In this document: positions 25,287 through 37,209 of the stretch, piece by piece
Position numbering within the stretch: the first letter of the stretch is position 1
Layout of the letters: the number at the start of each line of letters is the position of its first letter
Origin: Marsupella aquatica
Taxonomy: Eukaryota; Marchantiophyta
DNA length: 64,000 nucleotides
Direction: 5' to 3'
NCBI GenBank assembly: GCA_973895155.1
Contig: OZ316892.1
Coordinates: 9,114,001-9,178,000, forward strand
Position numbers and translations under genes: made by a program
Notes under the pieces: generated by a model
Database searches by the model: none
What the model saw: the letters and a program-made list of their open reading frames with translations, nothing else
Told to the model about the DNA's origin: nothing

Positions 25287-26982
25287 TCATGTGCTGAAAG
25301 ACCCAAATTCATCTAGAAGGTTATCTCCTAGTTGGTTTTGGATGTCCAAATTTATCCCTCCAGGAAGGGTCTCAACAAGAGCTGGTTCAGACCAAACTGG
25401 CACTAATTTGAACTTATCCTTCCTATACTTTCTAGATCGAATAATCTTCTCAGACTGCTCTATACTGACTTGTTGACCTTTCGACGGTCCATCAGTCCAA
25501 ACATAATGAGTAGCACTTGCTTTGAGTGATTTGTAACCAGTTCTACCAATTTTAGTCCCCGGTTTCCTAACAAAAGGGAGAATTACTGGGCTTCCAGTAG
25601 AAGAATCTGTGAAAACAAGCTTATTCTCTGAAGCGCAAAACATTTGGTCCAAGGGAGAGGACAATGCACCTGCCTCGTCCTGAGGGGGAGTATGGGAGCG
25701 ACTAGCTTTCTTAGTAGAGAGAATCTCATATAGTTGAGGAGGGCTTGGAATTGGTTGACTAACTGCGTCCTGCAAGGTGGATTCCTAGCCAATGTTCATC
25801 CAAGGTTGAAGAGTGTTGTTCACATTGTGCGTCCCCAAGGCCACCCGATGAAGGAACACCTGGAAGGTCGAGATCATCTCGAGCATCATTTCCAAATTCA
25901 GGCAGTATTTCACCCTCCTCTTCCATGTAGCTTGGGATTTTTGGGCCCTCCGTTTTGCGATGCTCTACATTCTCCGCAAATACTTCCTCAAAAATACTGG
26001 TTTCCACCGGAGCTATGTCTGAGGCCGCCTCTTCTATAAGAACGAGGGGACCGGCAATAATTTCTTGAGATGCTAACGACTCTGTGGGTGGTACATATAA
26101 AACCTGCTTGTTGTCATGGAGGAGCTGAGCAAAGGCTTCTATGCATTCCATCTCTTGGGCTGTGTCCAAATACACAAAACAATCCCAACCAAGAATGACA
26201 CAAGCTTTCAATGTCTGTCCTCCAGAGAAGAAATCCAACATTGTGTGACCTGGGCCGGAGAAATAATCAATAAGACGCTTTGTCATTCGCAAAGGCTTTG
26301 TTCTCGGGTTTACAAAGCCACCCCGCCGACCGACCATCTCATAAGATGGGGTCATCTTCTCCAAAACTTTGACATCAACAATACATTCATCGAGCTTATC
26401 TTTCCCCTTTGATTGGTCTTTGTTGTTCCCAGTAGGGGCCTTCAAAGACAAGATTGTGAAGTCTTTGTCCCACTTCTCACTGTAGTTCCAAAACGCATAA
26501 AAGTCATCAAAGAAAATTTGGGACCAGTTTGGTTCCTCTTCACAACAAATTCCCCCAAAGATGATTGAGTCTCGGGCTCCAATGAGAAAATCTCCCTCCT
26601 CCTTGGGCAGGTGATCACGGTAGTAACTCCCGTACTCCAGCTTCGTGTGGACTTTCTTCTCATGACAAATCTTTTCAAAGGCACTCTGAATCTGGCCTAT
26701 CAATGGGCCTTGACGGACAAAAAAGATTACCAAGAGCTCAGTCAAGTTCGCCATCTGCAAACAATACTCCAACAAGACAAAAAAATTGGCATCTGTCCAT
26801 TGCTGTTGTCGAAGATGACCAAAATTGACAATGGAAAGTGAGCATGTCCTTTGCACCGAGTCAACAATCTCAGGCTTCATTGTCCTCATCAAATTATCGC
26901 TAAAAAATGTGCGATAAGGAGTATCCTCCATTGAAAGGCATCCCGCCAAATACCTTACAATATATCTGCTCAAGCCTAACAA
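25287..26982 (-). pseudogene. Beta-class N4/N6 amino-methyltransferase-like domain
   Basis: The 407-residue open frame 26982-25759 has, from about residue 225, KPLRMTKRLIDYFSGPG and then TMLDFFSGGQTLKAC (about residues 246-260). This matches the tail arrangement of beta-class DNA methyltransferases such as CcrM (a KP...li..fs.pG helix, then the FxGxG S-adenosylmethionine motif I), with FVYLD as motif II. In this class the catalytic (D/N/S)PP(Y/F/W) tetrapeptide lies upstream. The expected place (VQRTCSLSIVNFGHL, about residues 43-57) has no such tetrapeptide, so catalysis is unlikely in this copy. The reading continues in another frame as 25775-25287, a basic segment with RSRKYRKDKFKL. Eukaryotic beta-class enzymes are unusual and usually point to prokaryotic or phage ancestry; that part is inference. 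Confidence 0.6.
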
Positions 26983-27037
26983 TGAGACTTTGCGGAAATG
27001 GGTCTTTTGGCCTATTTCTTTTTAGGAGGTTGGAAAT

Positions 27038-27465
27038 CTAAACCTCTCCAGCAAGTTGTCTAAGTTTGGGCAACTCACCACAATCCATAAATGCAGACAA
27101 ATATTGAGTTAGCTCAAACCAAGTGAGTGAATTGGCAAACCGATCCGGATACTTCAAAACGAAGTACTCCACAATTTTTGCCCTCAGCTTGGTCATGACT
27201 TTGAAAGTACGAGCCATATCACTCATTGATTGAACATCAGATTTGTTGGTTGGGTCTTTCTTCAATAAAACCTTCTGATGTTGAACGGCAATAAAAACTT
27301 TTAGAATGTCGTCAATACTCAGGTCTCCTTCAAAGCATCTAAACAATGCCGGCGTAATCATTTTTGTTGTCCAGGATTTCCCATTTATTTTTGAACCTAA
27401 CTCCCCTAGACCATCCGAAAGAAGTCCCTTGACCCAATCGATGCACATTTGTCTCCAAGACTAGA
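27038..27465 (-). pseudogene. Methyltransferase-like gene, middle exon
   Basis: Open frame on the minus strand beginning after the likely acceptor CTTCTAG near 27466 (reading SWRQMCIDWVKGLLSDG...). It is helical in appearance and has no recognised motif. The intron before it (about 27466-27718) contains two copies of the GATC-centred palindrome. Confidence 0.45.
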
Positions 27466-27720
27466 AGAGGTTCTCTTCCGAAAAAAGCAACCAAAAACTA
27501 TTCCTCACATTGGATTTTCCAGTCGTTATTTTGGCCAAGGCCATAAAATCCTGATCCAAACAGTACAAAGAAAATCTGAGGCTGGAGACGATCTCGAGGT
27601 AGAATTAAGGAACTATGTTGAAATTTATGGGAGAAGACATGAAGATAAATCAAATACAAAAACTTGACCTCGAGGCTCGAGACAATCTCGAGCTAGAAGT
27701 GGATTTGAGTTTGAATATAC

Positions 27721-28103
27721 CTAGAACTTTTGATGATCCGTTAGTCTATTGGATCCAATCACGGGTCTCATTTGACGGCCACACTCGTCAAACTGTCGAC
27801 GGGCATGGACCATAGTATCAAGAACACAGGACTCATACTCCATGGTCTTGTTAACAACATTTGCCCTTTGTGAGTGTTGAGCAAGTATTGTTCTTGGAGT
27901 TTTGTCCAAAAGAATTCGTGACTTTCGATACTACAGACTCTTGCAACCTCCTTCAACTTTGCATCGCTCTTAGCCCAACCTATGATCCAAACAGCTGCAT
28001 TTGCTGAGTGTTGTCCACTAATTGCAAGGAACTGCACCTTCTTATTCTTAACACCCCACTCAAACTCCTTTCGATCCTCAGGAGTATTCTCATAATGGAC
28101 CAA
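27721..28103 (-). pseudogene. ParB-like segment of the methyltransferase-like gene
   Basis: The minus strand reads YENTPEDRKEFEWGVKNK and then FLAISGQHSANAAVWI. The second stretch resembles the GxHR...Aa box of ParB-N/sulfiredoxin-like domains, which in phages and plasmids are often joined to N4/N6 methyltransferases. Here the box reads GQHS, so the match is weak. It is preceded in another frame by a likely continuation, VNKDHAIEVAKSMVRNPG, ending in a stop just before this segment, which indicates frame decay. Confidence 0.35.
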
Positions 28104-28129
28104 CTATGAACTCTCTCTTGAATACGGAA

Positions 28130-28661
28130 TTAAATCCGCCACAGCTGGTACCATTCCAGGGTTTCTAACCATGGATTTTGCAACCTCAATGGCATGGTCT
28201 TTATTGACATCCTATATACCAATACTGTAGAAGGTGAATCTATACTAGTAACAAGAATGTCAAAATTTTCATTCATGCCAAATGTGTAATACTCCTCAAT
28301 CTCCTTAAGAACTTTGGCTCCTTCTTTAACGCTCTTTTCTCCCAGAGCATCTCCTGGAGTTTTGTCATCATTGGTATGTGCACTCACACCCAAGGAAGAT
28401 GCCGGAATGAGATCTACCTTGGGTGGCGCGGAATTTTTTGGAGGTGGAGCCTTCTTCGCTTTGCTTTCGGGTTTGTCAACCCTCTTCCTCTTTTGAGACA
28501 CCTTTGCTTCCTTTTTGTCCAAACCGGACGTCTTGTCTCCTACAGCTACGGATTTCAATTTACCTGTTTGTCTTCAATGAGACAACACCCACTTTTTACA
28601 AGCATCCTCGTCAAATTCTCTGGCTCCAAACACAAAATCAGGGGATATGGATTCAAACTCC
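28130..28661 (-). pseudogene. Methyltransferase-like gene, basic linker exon next to CACTA-1
   Basis: Reads through KKEAKVSQKRKRVDKPESK, a strongly basic stretch likely to act as a nuclear localisation signal, then EIEEYYTFGMNENFDILV. Upstream in the same frame is EFESISPDFVFGAREFDED, whose first codons are completed by sequence on the far side of CACTA-1 (45467 onward). One TGA separates the two parts. Confidence 0.5.
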
Positions 28662-28679
28662 CACTAGTAGAAACCGGGG

Positions 28680-29000
28680 GGTATTTAGACCCCATTAAAC
28701 GACTATTCAGTACCGTATAGGACTTGGAAACGACTGGGAAGGACTCTAGTCCTTTATAGGACTGCGAGTCGTATGTTTTGTTACTATAATCAACTGAGTC
28801 CTTTATAGAACTGGTTTATAAGTCGTTTAATAGACTGGATTTTCAGTCTATTTTAGTCTTTGTGTGGGTAGCTTTGGTGAGTCGTTTTTAGTCTTTTATG
28901 GGCTGCGATGATGAGTCGTTGGGAACGACTAAAAAGGTTATGGAGGGTAGTCTTTAAATATACTTTGTGGGGTATGTATAAGTCTTTTATGTCAACTAGA
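28680..29000 (+). repeat. Subterminal repeats of CACTA-1
   Basis: Short words GAGTCGTT/AACGACT and AGTCCTTTATAGGACT occur many times in about 320 bp, in both orientations. A smaller set lies inside the right end at about 45340-45430. In En/Spm such arrays bind TNPA; that role here is inferred. Confidence 0.65.
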
Positions 29001-29741
29001 TATGAGTGATGAAGACCCCACTATACTACTTGGAATGAACCCACTCTTGTGCACAAATAACATATTGCATTCATGTTTTATTGTGTACTTGGAATGAACT
29101 CACTCTATAAGTTCACCATTCATCATGTTAACATTAGAATACATAGTTTCAGAAAGCCATCTTCTATACCATGTACACTAATATGAATTCACAGATTCAA
29201 ACTTCATAGACTACAAAGAAGGTCACAAAGTATTCCTCTATACCATACACACTAATACAGAAATGATAAAATAGATTCAAGTATCATAGACAATCACCAT
29301 AGAGCCATAGTTTGACATCAATCACTTGTTTCATACATACAGAATTCAGAAATATCAATGTCACACACAACGTCTCCTTCATCCTCTTTACCAAATGGAA
29401 AAATTGGTACAGATATTTCTTGGATCTTTCCAAGGCAATGTCAAAATGTGACACAATTCACATGATGCTATCTACACTTGCATTCAGTCACTGCAGACTA
29501 ACACACTCTGATGGCCAGAGCACAAGAGATCCTACTGCATCTGCAATTATTTCCTGAGGTGGATCATCGTCTCTATTCGGAAATGGCAAATTACAATCAG
29601 ATACAATCACTGTAGTCAACAACACTACTACATGGTCATCCGGGACCACTTTGCCATGGAATTTTGCATGATCCGGTCGCAAAATGCCTGTACCCACACA
29701 TACCTGCGAGTCATCCTCCCATGATAGAAGATTATGGACTG

Positions 29742-30084
29742 ATCACCCTATTCATTAAAAGTGTATTTTATTTTGTTCACTTTTAGGCCTCGAAATGTAC
29801 ACTTTTTGGTCTCTAAATGTACACTTTTTAACCCCAAAAGGTATATTATAGTACAATACTCTACACCTAAATAGTCAATTGTAAACTTGAGAGAGAAAAA
29901 ATGATCTTTACTAGAAGGAGTCTCATCCTAGTTCATTTATAAAAGATGAACATGGTGATATGTCTGATGGCCATCACCTTTATTTCTTGCCCAAATGTTT
30001 ACTTTTTGAAAGCCAAATGTACACTTTCTATTGCCCAAATGTTCACAAATTGAATAATAATTCACTTTTAATGAATAGATTGAT
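29742..30084. mobile_element. 343-bp MITE with the giant element's ends
   Basis: The left end is ATCACCCTATTCATTAAAA and the complement of the right end is ATCAATCTATTCATTAAAA, each followed by GTG. ACTG flanks both sides (29738-29741 and 30085-30088), again a 4-bp duplication. Subterminal AAATGTACACTTT words occur inside both ends. It is non-coding and sits in the 3' part of CACTA-1. I read it as a non-autonomous derivative of the giant element family. Confidence 0.75.
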
Positions 30085-30988
30085 ACTGGCTCTGCTGTGG
30101 CTATCACCTCCACCTTACCCTGGCTGTTTTTCTTGGCTTTCCTGGGTGGCTTATACATGACATTATTCATACCTTGGTTGCGAGTCATGACTTTGGCACG
30201 AGTGTTTTGTGCTGGTGATCGAGAATTGGCTACACTCTTCTTCAAAGAATCTGCATCCATATTTGACACTTCTGATTGTGTAGCAGGATTTCCCTGCGAC
30301 ATCATCTCAGTATCTGCCAACATTGTACTTGCTTCAATTGAAGCATCTACAATCTTACTTGCATCCAATGTTGCTCCCAAGTTTCGACGTCGCTTCACCC
30401 TACTCCCACTTGGTTGAGAGTCTATCAACTCTGCATCAACTACAATTCAGTGTCATGTCCAACATAAGTCAATCACTCATCACATGTGCTAAATGTACAT
30501 GTCACCAACCACAAAGTTGTCACTATCTCCTTACCATTATGAACAGCCTTCTTCCCCTTCTTTGCCATTGCCATATGCTCCATGTCTGCTTCTGTTGATC
30601 AATAAACACACCACAATATTCAGGTTGAATCTATTAACCACTGAATTGTTGCTCAACATTCATATAGAGGAATTTAAAGCATCAGCTTACCTGATACCTC
30701 CTTGGCTATGGTCACTGAGGCACTGGGCACATCTTCTTCATTATTGCTCTTTGAATCACCTGATACATCAATCATGATGTCACTTCAGATCCCAGTTCAT
30801 CCAACCAGTTCTTACAGAAAAGATTACCTCCAACCGGCTTAAGCTTCACAAAACTCCATGCACTTTTCAAATGTAATGTATTGGATCATAGCAGGTTACC
30901 TGTCTCAGCAACCTTCTTGCCCTTGTGCTTACTGATTACAGGGTCCTTCTCTGCCTCCACTCTTCCTGCATTCAAACCATTCACTCAA

Positions 30989-31300
30989 TTCATGAAAACT
31001 TACTTCTAACATTTGAACATAGGACACAATGAACAATGGGCCGGTGTCATTTCCATACCTGTGTCAGATTTGCCAATTCCCTTTTTTGTTAACAAGGGCA
31101 CACTTTGTACAATGTTGCCCTCATTGTTTGGTTGGGAACCACCCAATTTTTCAATCACAAGCTTGAAATTAGACTCCACTGATGCAAGAAGGTTCGCTAC
31201 AGATGCCTCCACAATATCCAAACGATCAGCCAATTTACTTTCCACTCGAGGGAGTCCACACTCTAATGACTTCAACCGTTCACACATCTCTGTGAGAGTT
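30989..31300 (-). CDS. Probable downstream exon of the TNPA-like gene (coiled coil)
   Basis: Minus-strand frame with LKSLECGLPRVESKLADRL and further heptad-like spacing, consistent with a dimerisation segment. It follows the TNPA-like core exon in transcription order. Further exon-like frames lie at 30990-30700 and 30428-30090 (KRRRNLGATLDAS, TRNQGMNNVMYKPPRKAKK), the last running into the MITE. Exact splice sites not resolved. Confidence 0.4.
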
Positions 31301-31650
31301 GTAACAGTTCCCTGTCATAACACAGCTTACATATCTCAGATAACTGTCCCCAAGAACTGGTTGCTTACTTCCTACTACATTTCTTTCTGATGCTCAAGGC
31401 CAAATAGTCACAGAACATACAGAATTACAACATAATCACCTGTTTGGAAGTTACACTTGTCACCTCACTCCTTTGTTTCATGAACTCCTCTCTCACTTCT
31501 TGTGCTGATGGTTCTTCACCTGTCAATTTCTTCTGCAGTCCACATCAACATACATATGAATGAAACCAAGTGTTGATTGTCAATGAAAATGTAATAATGG
31601 TAGCAAGATGATAAGTTTGAAGCTTACTATCAGGCATGTCACTGCCTTAC

Positions 31651-33006
31651 CAATTGTTCTTTCACTGGAGCATAACTTCCTCTCCCAGCCTGTGAAAGGT
31701 GTTTCACTTTGCCTCGAGCATTTGACATCAGTTCACTCTTGCTCTGTCCAGCCTCCGACATGAACCCTTTGATTAACCGTGTCCATTGATCCAGTTCCAA
31801 TGATGGGGGTGGTGGCATTCTCCTGTTAGAACCATTGTCTATCCACATCCTTTTCAACCTATGCCTCTCTTGTTTCAAAATCCTCATTGCATAATCTGAT
31901 ATGCAATCTTCAACTGGGCCCTTACCATCATTACCAACATACTCCCATCGTTCAAGAATGTCCTTGCAGATAGCAGCCCAATCAGCTTTGTTCTGACTCC
32001 TAAACTCTGTAATGCTCAAATCTAACCAACGCAATACTTCTCCTCTTAGGTCAGAATGCCAACGGTTCTTACCATCACATGTGGGAGTTATCCAACCTTC
32101 GGAATTCACTTCTACTTTACCAAATTTGTTACTGTCTCCTGCCTTGGTACTCCCTGAAGCGCTACTAGGTGTCCCTCCACGGCCTGGTGTCCCCCCACGG
32201 CCTGGGGTCCCTCCACGGCCTGATCTCCCCCCACGGCCTGGATTGCATTGTCCAAACCTCCCTGGAGTCCCTGCACATTTACAGGATCCATTTACAGTCA
32301 CTTACATTAGGTAAGTATGAATCATAAATCCCGCTGCCAAATATACAGTGGACTTCAGAGCAATTCTGCAATGACCAAGTTACCTCTCCCTTGGCGCATA
32401 GATGGTTCTGGACCACCTGTCCTATTGCTTTGTCTTGATGAATTAGGGGCGTTTCTCCCGCCTGTGAATGATTGCCTCCTATCTGAACGTGGATGGCCTT
32501 TGTTGTTTTCGTGATTGTCCCAATCAGAGTCTGCATACCAACAGGTACATGCCACACTCATGGACCTATAAGATAAACTCTTTGCCCTAGCTACACATCA
32601 GATAAGTGCATATTGAGCTAAATCTCTACTACCATCACAAAATCACTAGCACAAGGCACTTACTTGTCCAATCATCCTCCTCACCTTTCCATTGCCCTCT
32701 GTACCCGTCTCTACCACGCTCTGGGTGTTCATATTCATTCCATCCATCTTCTGCTCCATCATAGTCATCATCATAATTATTAGGCGTCCCTTGCCAATAA
32801 CTCTGGCTCCTTCTAGGGTATGGATTATGTGATTTCTCTCTAGCTGCCCACCTACCTGGGACTTGATGAGGGCCCTGTGCATCTTGCACAGGTGCATTTT
32901 TCTGTGAGCCCCCTGCATCTGGGTCTCCATCCATATCCAATCTTTCCTCTTCACCCCACTCTCCAAGCCCCATGTTTGTCTCCATGTCATCACCCTCTTC
33001 CCCCAT
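31651..33006 (-). CDS. TNPA-like En/Spm transposon protein
   Basis: Proposed exons are 33006-32664 (ATG start, donor GTAAGT), 32530-32384 (acceptor TATGCAG, donor GTAACT) and 32270-31651 (acceptor GTGCAG, donor GTAAGG). The first exons are acidic and Gly/Arg rich. Exon 3 begins with TPGRGG-type repeats and then carries the conserved plant En/Spm second-protein core: WRDL-like VLRWLDLSITEFRSQNKADW, LKQERHRLKRMWID, WTRLIKGFMSEAGQSKSELM and GRGSYAPVKEQL, the last matching the family's SE..NR.k..h..GskS signature. In CACTA elements this protein binds subterminal repeats and assists TNP2. More 3' exons probably follow. Confidence 0.7.
32175..32245 (-). repeat. 18-bp coding minisatellite (TPGRGG units)
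   Basis: About four 18-bp units with core 'ccacggcctggtgtccc' encode GGTPGR repeats at the start of TNPA-like exon 3. The unit is in frame, so copy number can vary without breaking the protein. Confidence 0.7.
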
Positions 33007-33338
33007 AGCTTTTGCACAACACCCACAACCAAACAGGGAGAATCAGCACACTAAATTCAAAGTATCAATCAATTTCATGCATATCCAACTATCCTAAACA
33101 TCATTCCAGGCAGCAATTCCCGTTATGTGACTCTGTGCAGGTAGTCATCCTCAACCTCATACTTGTCAATCGCCAGCTGTTGCCTATTGCAAATCATCAA
33201 CCTCATCATATTCCATTTGCCCAGGTTCATCATATGTCTCTCTCAATGTTAAGGGGATGTAGTCAGTCTCTGCCCGAGTTGGAAGTACAGTCTCATGACT
33301 AGGATGCTCGAATGCAGCATGGTCATCCAAACTGAACT

Positions 33339-36300
33339 CTACTTTACTTCCATCCATCCGCCTGTTCCGTGCTTGGCTATGGCATACCACCCTCCAGCCA
33401 TGTGACTCCTCCACATCTGCAAAGAAAGCCTGTTCAACTTGGCTAGGGAAACAAAAGGCTCAGACCATTCTGGTACTCTGGACCTAAAATTGGCCAACAA
33501 GAACCCATCATGATCACGCTTCATGGTGGCCCTTGGTCTCTGCCACTCTGATTTCACCCATGATCCCTTCATCAATATCACTGGGACACTTGTGTTACCA
33601 TAATTCAACACCCAAATATCGGTCAACTCCCCCACGTAACCCATCTTCATCCACCCCCTCTGTTCTTCAGAGGTTCTCTGCTCAAACACAGAAATCAAAC
33701 CACAATCATATGATACACAATGGTCACCCTGCTCATCCCTCACTCGATAATGATTTCCATAAGCTCTCATCCGTTTGTAGGTCAGAATAGACAATCGTGG
33801 TGGCACAGATAGAAGATACAAATCCTTCTCCATATCTGGGTGATGTCTACTATGCTCTCGAATTGTCACCCGAATCCACTGCTCGAACTGTGGGAAGGGA
33901 TCCTGCTGCCCAGAGTGTGCAGCTTTTTGCATATCATATTCCCTGCATTATGAGGTACAGGCATAGTTAGGTCTAAACAACACATGACAACCTAAGATCA
34001 CCCTTGGAACAGACAAGAAGCATCACAACAAAGGCAAGTCAATTCAATCACTCACCTCCACCATGGTTGCATAGGCTCTGTGTTTGCCAGCACATATGAA
34101 TGAGCCTTGTCTCAAATCGCAACAGGCAGCTGAACAGCACGTCCCACACCTTCAACAACCTCGCCACTCACTCCATCATCTTCACCAGATTTCCAAACTC
34201 TTGTCATAGCTTCACCAGACCCAGCCATGTACTCTGTTAGGAATCCCAACGTCTCATCCTTAATGTACCCCAATGCCATGGAAGCCTCTGGCCTGTAGTA
34301 TGTTCTCACATGACCTTTCAACAACTTCATGTATCGCTCCATAGGGTACATCCATCTGGTACTGACTGGCCCATACTGCCCTAGCTCTTCTACCACATGG
34401 ATTAGGAGATGAGTCATAACATCAAAGAAAGCAGGGGGGAAGTATATCTCCAAGTCACAGAGGACATAAGCAGCATCCTGCTTCAACTGCTCCAATCCTT
34501 GGGGATCCCACACTTTCACACATATACGGCGAAATACATTGCACAGTCGAAGAATGACATTACGGACTGATTTCTGCATGAGACCTCTGAGGCATAGGGG
34601 CAGAATGTGCTGCATCAACACATGGTAGTCATGTGTTTTCATACTGCCAAGTTTATTCTTTGTAATATGCTTCTTGAAGGCACCAGCATAGCCAGAGGGC
34701 ACTTTCAGACAGCTCAATCTATACAAGAATGTCTTCCATTCATCCTGTGTGCACACATAGGGAGCTTGGAACTTGAGAAGTACATTGGGATTGCTTGCAT
34801 GGGGCTTCAACCAAAGGTGAGGGCGAATCCCCTTCTGTTGCATATCAGCTCGAACTGCTCCTGTATCTTTCTCACCCGACAAGAACTTCAGCAAGCTCTC
34901 ACAAATATTTTTCTCAATGTGCATGACGTCCACATTGTGTTTGCTGGACTCGAATTCCTGCACTCCACAAAGCAAAGAATTCAACAACAGAAACACTAAT
35001 TAACCACATAGGAGGATTGTAACCAACATCAATCCACCATTGCTCCAATCTAAAATTGCAATCATACAGGGGCTGGAGGCTAAGTACATTACCCTCCAGT
35101 ACTCCAACTCCAAGTCCATCAAGGTCTGTCTTTTCACACCGTGTTTCACCACTGGATCCTCAGGTTCTCGATCAGTGGCACTTCTCTTGTCCCAATCAGC
35201 CTTCCTGGCTGCCCACCTCAGGACTTGCTCTCTGGTGACCCTCTGTGGTGGGCCACGAAGCTCTGTTTTGTTGTTGAAGTGTGCAATTTGAGACCGTGTG
35301 TGCCTGTAAGGATGATCAACAGGCAGATACCTTCTATGCCCCTGAAATTTCATACTGTGCAGGGCATGCGACCACTCACTTGTCACATTTTTCCCACATG
35401 GTGTGCACCCCACATAGCCCTTTGTCACTCATCCAGATATGATGCCATGGCCTGGGTAATCTGCTATATCCAGCAAACAAATTGCATGCAGTCTAAAGGG
35501 GCTGGGTCGAAGAAGCCCCTTCAGAACATCATGGGTTAACACCCCTTCTATCCACAAAGTCTTCCACTCTTCCACTGCTGGAGCCAACATGATATCTATG
35601 AATTGCTCGGTCACAGAAGCTGGTCTAGGGATTAACAGCACCATCATGACAAAAAACCTCTTTGTAGTCATCCATGGGGGAAGGTTGTAATTTAGCAGCG
35701 TAACCGGCCAACATGAATAACGGTTGTTTTTGTCTCCAAATGGGTTTACTCCATCCAGTGATAGACCAAATCGAAAGTTCCGCTTCTCTGCAGCAAACTG
35801 TGGCCACCTCTCATCAACAAATTTCCAATGGTTGGAATCTCCAATGTGACGTTGCAGGCCATCACTGCTCTTGTTATCAGGAGTCCATGTCATCAGCTTG
35901 GAAATGGCAGGGCATCTAAACAGACGTTGTAGTCTAGGAATGAGAGGAAAATGACGAAGAACCTTGGCAGGGTGTGTACATTTCCCTACATTCTTGTACC
36001 TGTGCTTACCACAATGAGGGCATGTCAATTTATCTGCATGCTCTTTGCGAAAGAGAACACACCCATCAGGGCATGCGTCAATAGACACATAGTTCAGCCC
36101 AAGGTTAGACATCAATTTCCTAGCCTCGTACATATTTTTTGGAATTGAATTACCATCTGGTAACACATTTCGGCGCAGGAAGGTCAACAACTCTGTCACA
36201 AATATATTGGGAACATTGTGATTGCCATAGATGTTCAACAACAACACGACAAAACCCAGCTTGGAGCAGTTCGACCCCTCGTAGATAGGAATGCAAGCTT

Positions 36301-36883
36301 CTTTGATGTGTTTTGGGCCCCCAAACACCCACTCCCTCTCTGCTGCACCTTCCCCAATGTCAAAGTCAGGTTGAGCTTGGCCGTCGCCAGTGTGTGGCTG
36401 CGGTTCATTGTCCTCTTCTGATTCCACTGTGTCGTAAAAAGCATCAAGGTCTTCAAAAATCTCTTGAACCATTCTTGGGACATCCATCCCACCGTCCTCA
36501 GTGACTGCCTCTGCATCTCCATCTTGGTCATCCACGTTCTCATGTTGGACCCCAGGACCATCCTCTGCACAGTCTATGTCCTGCTCTACGTAGTCTCTAC
36601 GCCTAGCTGTATTAGAATCCACAAAGTCAGCTCTCCACTCTTCATCAGAGGAGTCTTCTTTTGCTGGTACATTCCAAACCCTCCACCGAGGGTGCCTTTC
36701 ATGCTGCAGCAGGTGAAGGTGCACAGTGTTCAAACTCAACGACTTGAATCCTTGGCACTGTGTGCATGGGCATCTCATCCTCCTACTCCTACCTTGGGCG
36801 GCCCGGGCTTGTTCACGCATCCACAATTTAGAATCATGATGCCTAATCCTAAATGGGTTGTGAAGAGGCAACCTTGGAGCCAT
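33339..36883 (-). pseudogene. TNP2-type CACTA transposase with a nonsense codon
   Basis: ATG at 36883 (MAPRLPLHNPF). Order of landmarks: N-terminal RCPCTQCQGF zinc-binding segment, acidic linker, then the Transposase_21 core with LSLDGVNPFGDKNNRYSCW and NLPPWM, IADYPGHGIISG, a TGA at 35429-35431, then VTKGYVGC. In other TNP2 proteins the residue after SG is Trp, so TGG has become TGA. The frame continues to donor GTAATG (exon ends 35093); an intron of 135 bp ends at acceptor GTGCAG (exon from 34957): EFESSKHNVDVMHIEKNICE, then the DUF4218-like CDLEIYFPPAFFDVMTHL. A last exon at 33932-33339 is DUF4216-like (GYVGELTDIWVLNY). TNP2 catalyses CACTA cut-and-paste transposition. This copy is probably dead. 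Confidence 0.85.
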
Positions 36884-37209
36884 CACTATACACACGCACT
36901 CAGCACCCTGTCATTTTATTATGCAAGTGAAAAATACACTTCCTGTTAAGGATTTCACCCCCGACTGTACTTGCCAAAATACGTAACGTTCCAAAAAAAC
37001 AAAAAAACAAAAAATATAGGTGCCTGAGTCATGTACCTATTCTCAAGTGAATGAGACAAAATTCCTAAATTTTTGAGGGTGTCAACTCCTCCGCTGTCCT
37101 CACATGTACTGCCTCTGCACGTACATCCATGACCATATCAGAGTCCAATCATGTATAGTCATAGACACAGGTGCCAGGTGCGAGACCGGTGTGAGATGTC
37201 CTCATCTTA

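Larger units (their letters stand above)
25065..27694 (-). repeat. GATC-centred palindromic motif, left cluster (4 copies)
   Basis: Copies at 25065-25083, 25866-25884, 27581-27599 and 27674-27694, consensus CTCGAGATCRTCTCGAG on the minus (sense) strand, with one copy as ATTGTC. Three lie in introns. The fourth, at 25866, is in coding sequence (ARDDLD) and has the opposite orientation. Confidence 0.8.
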
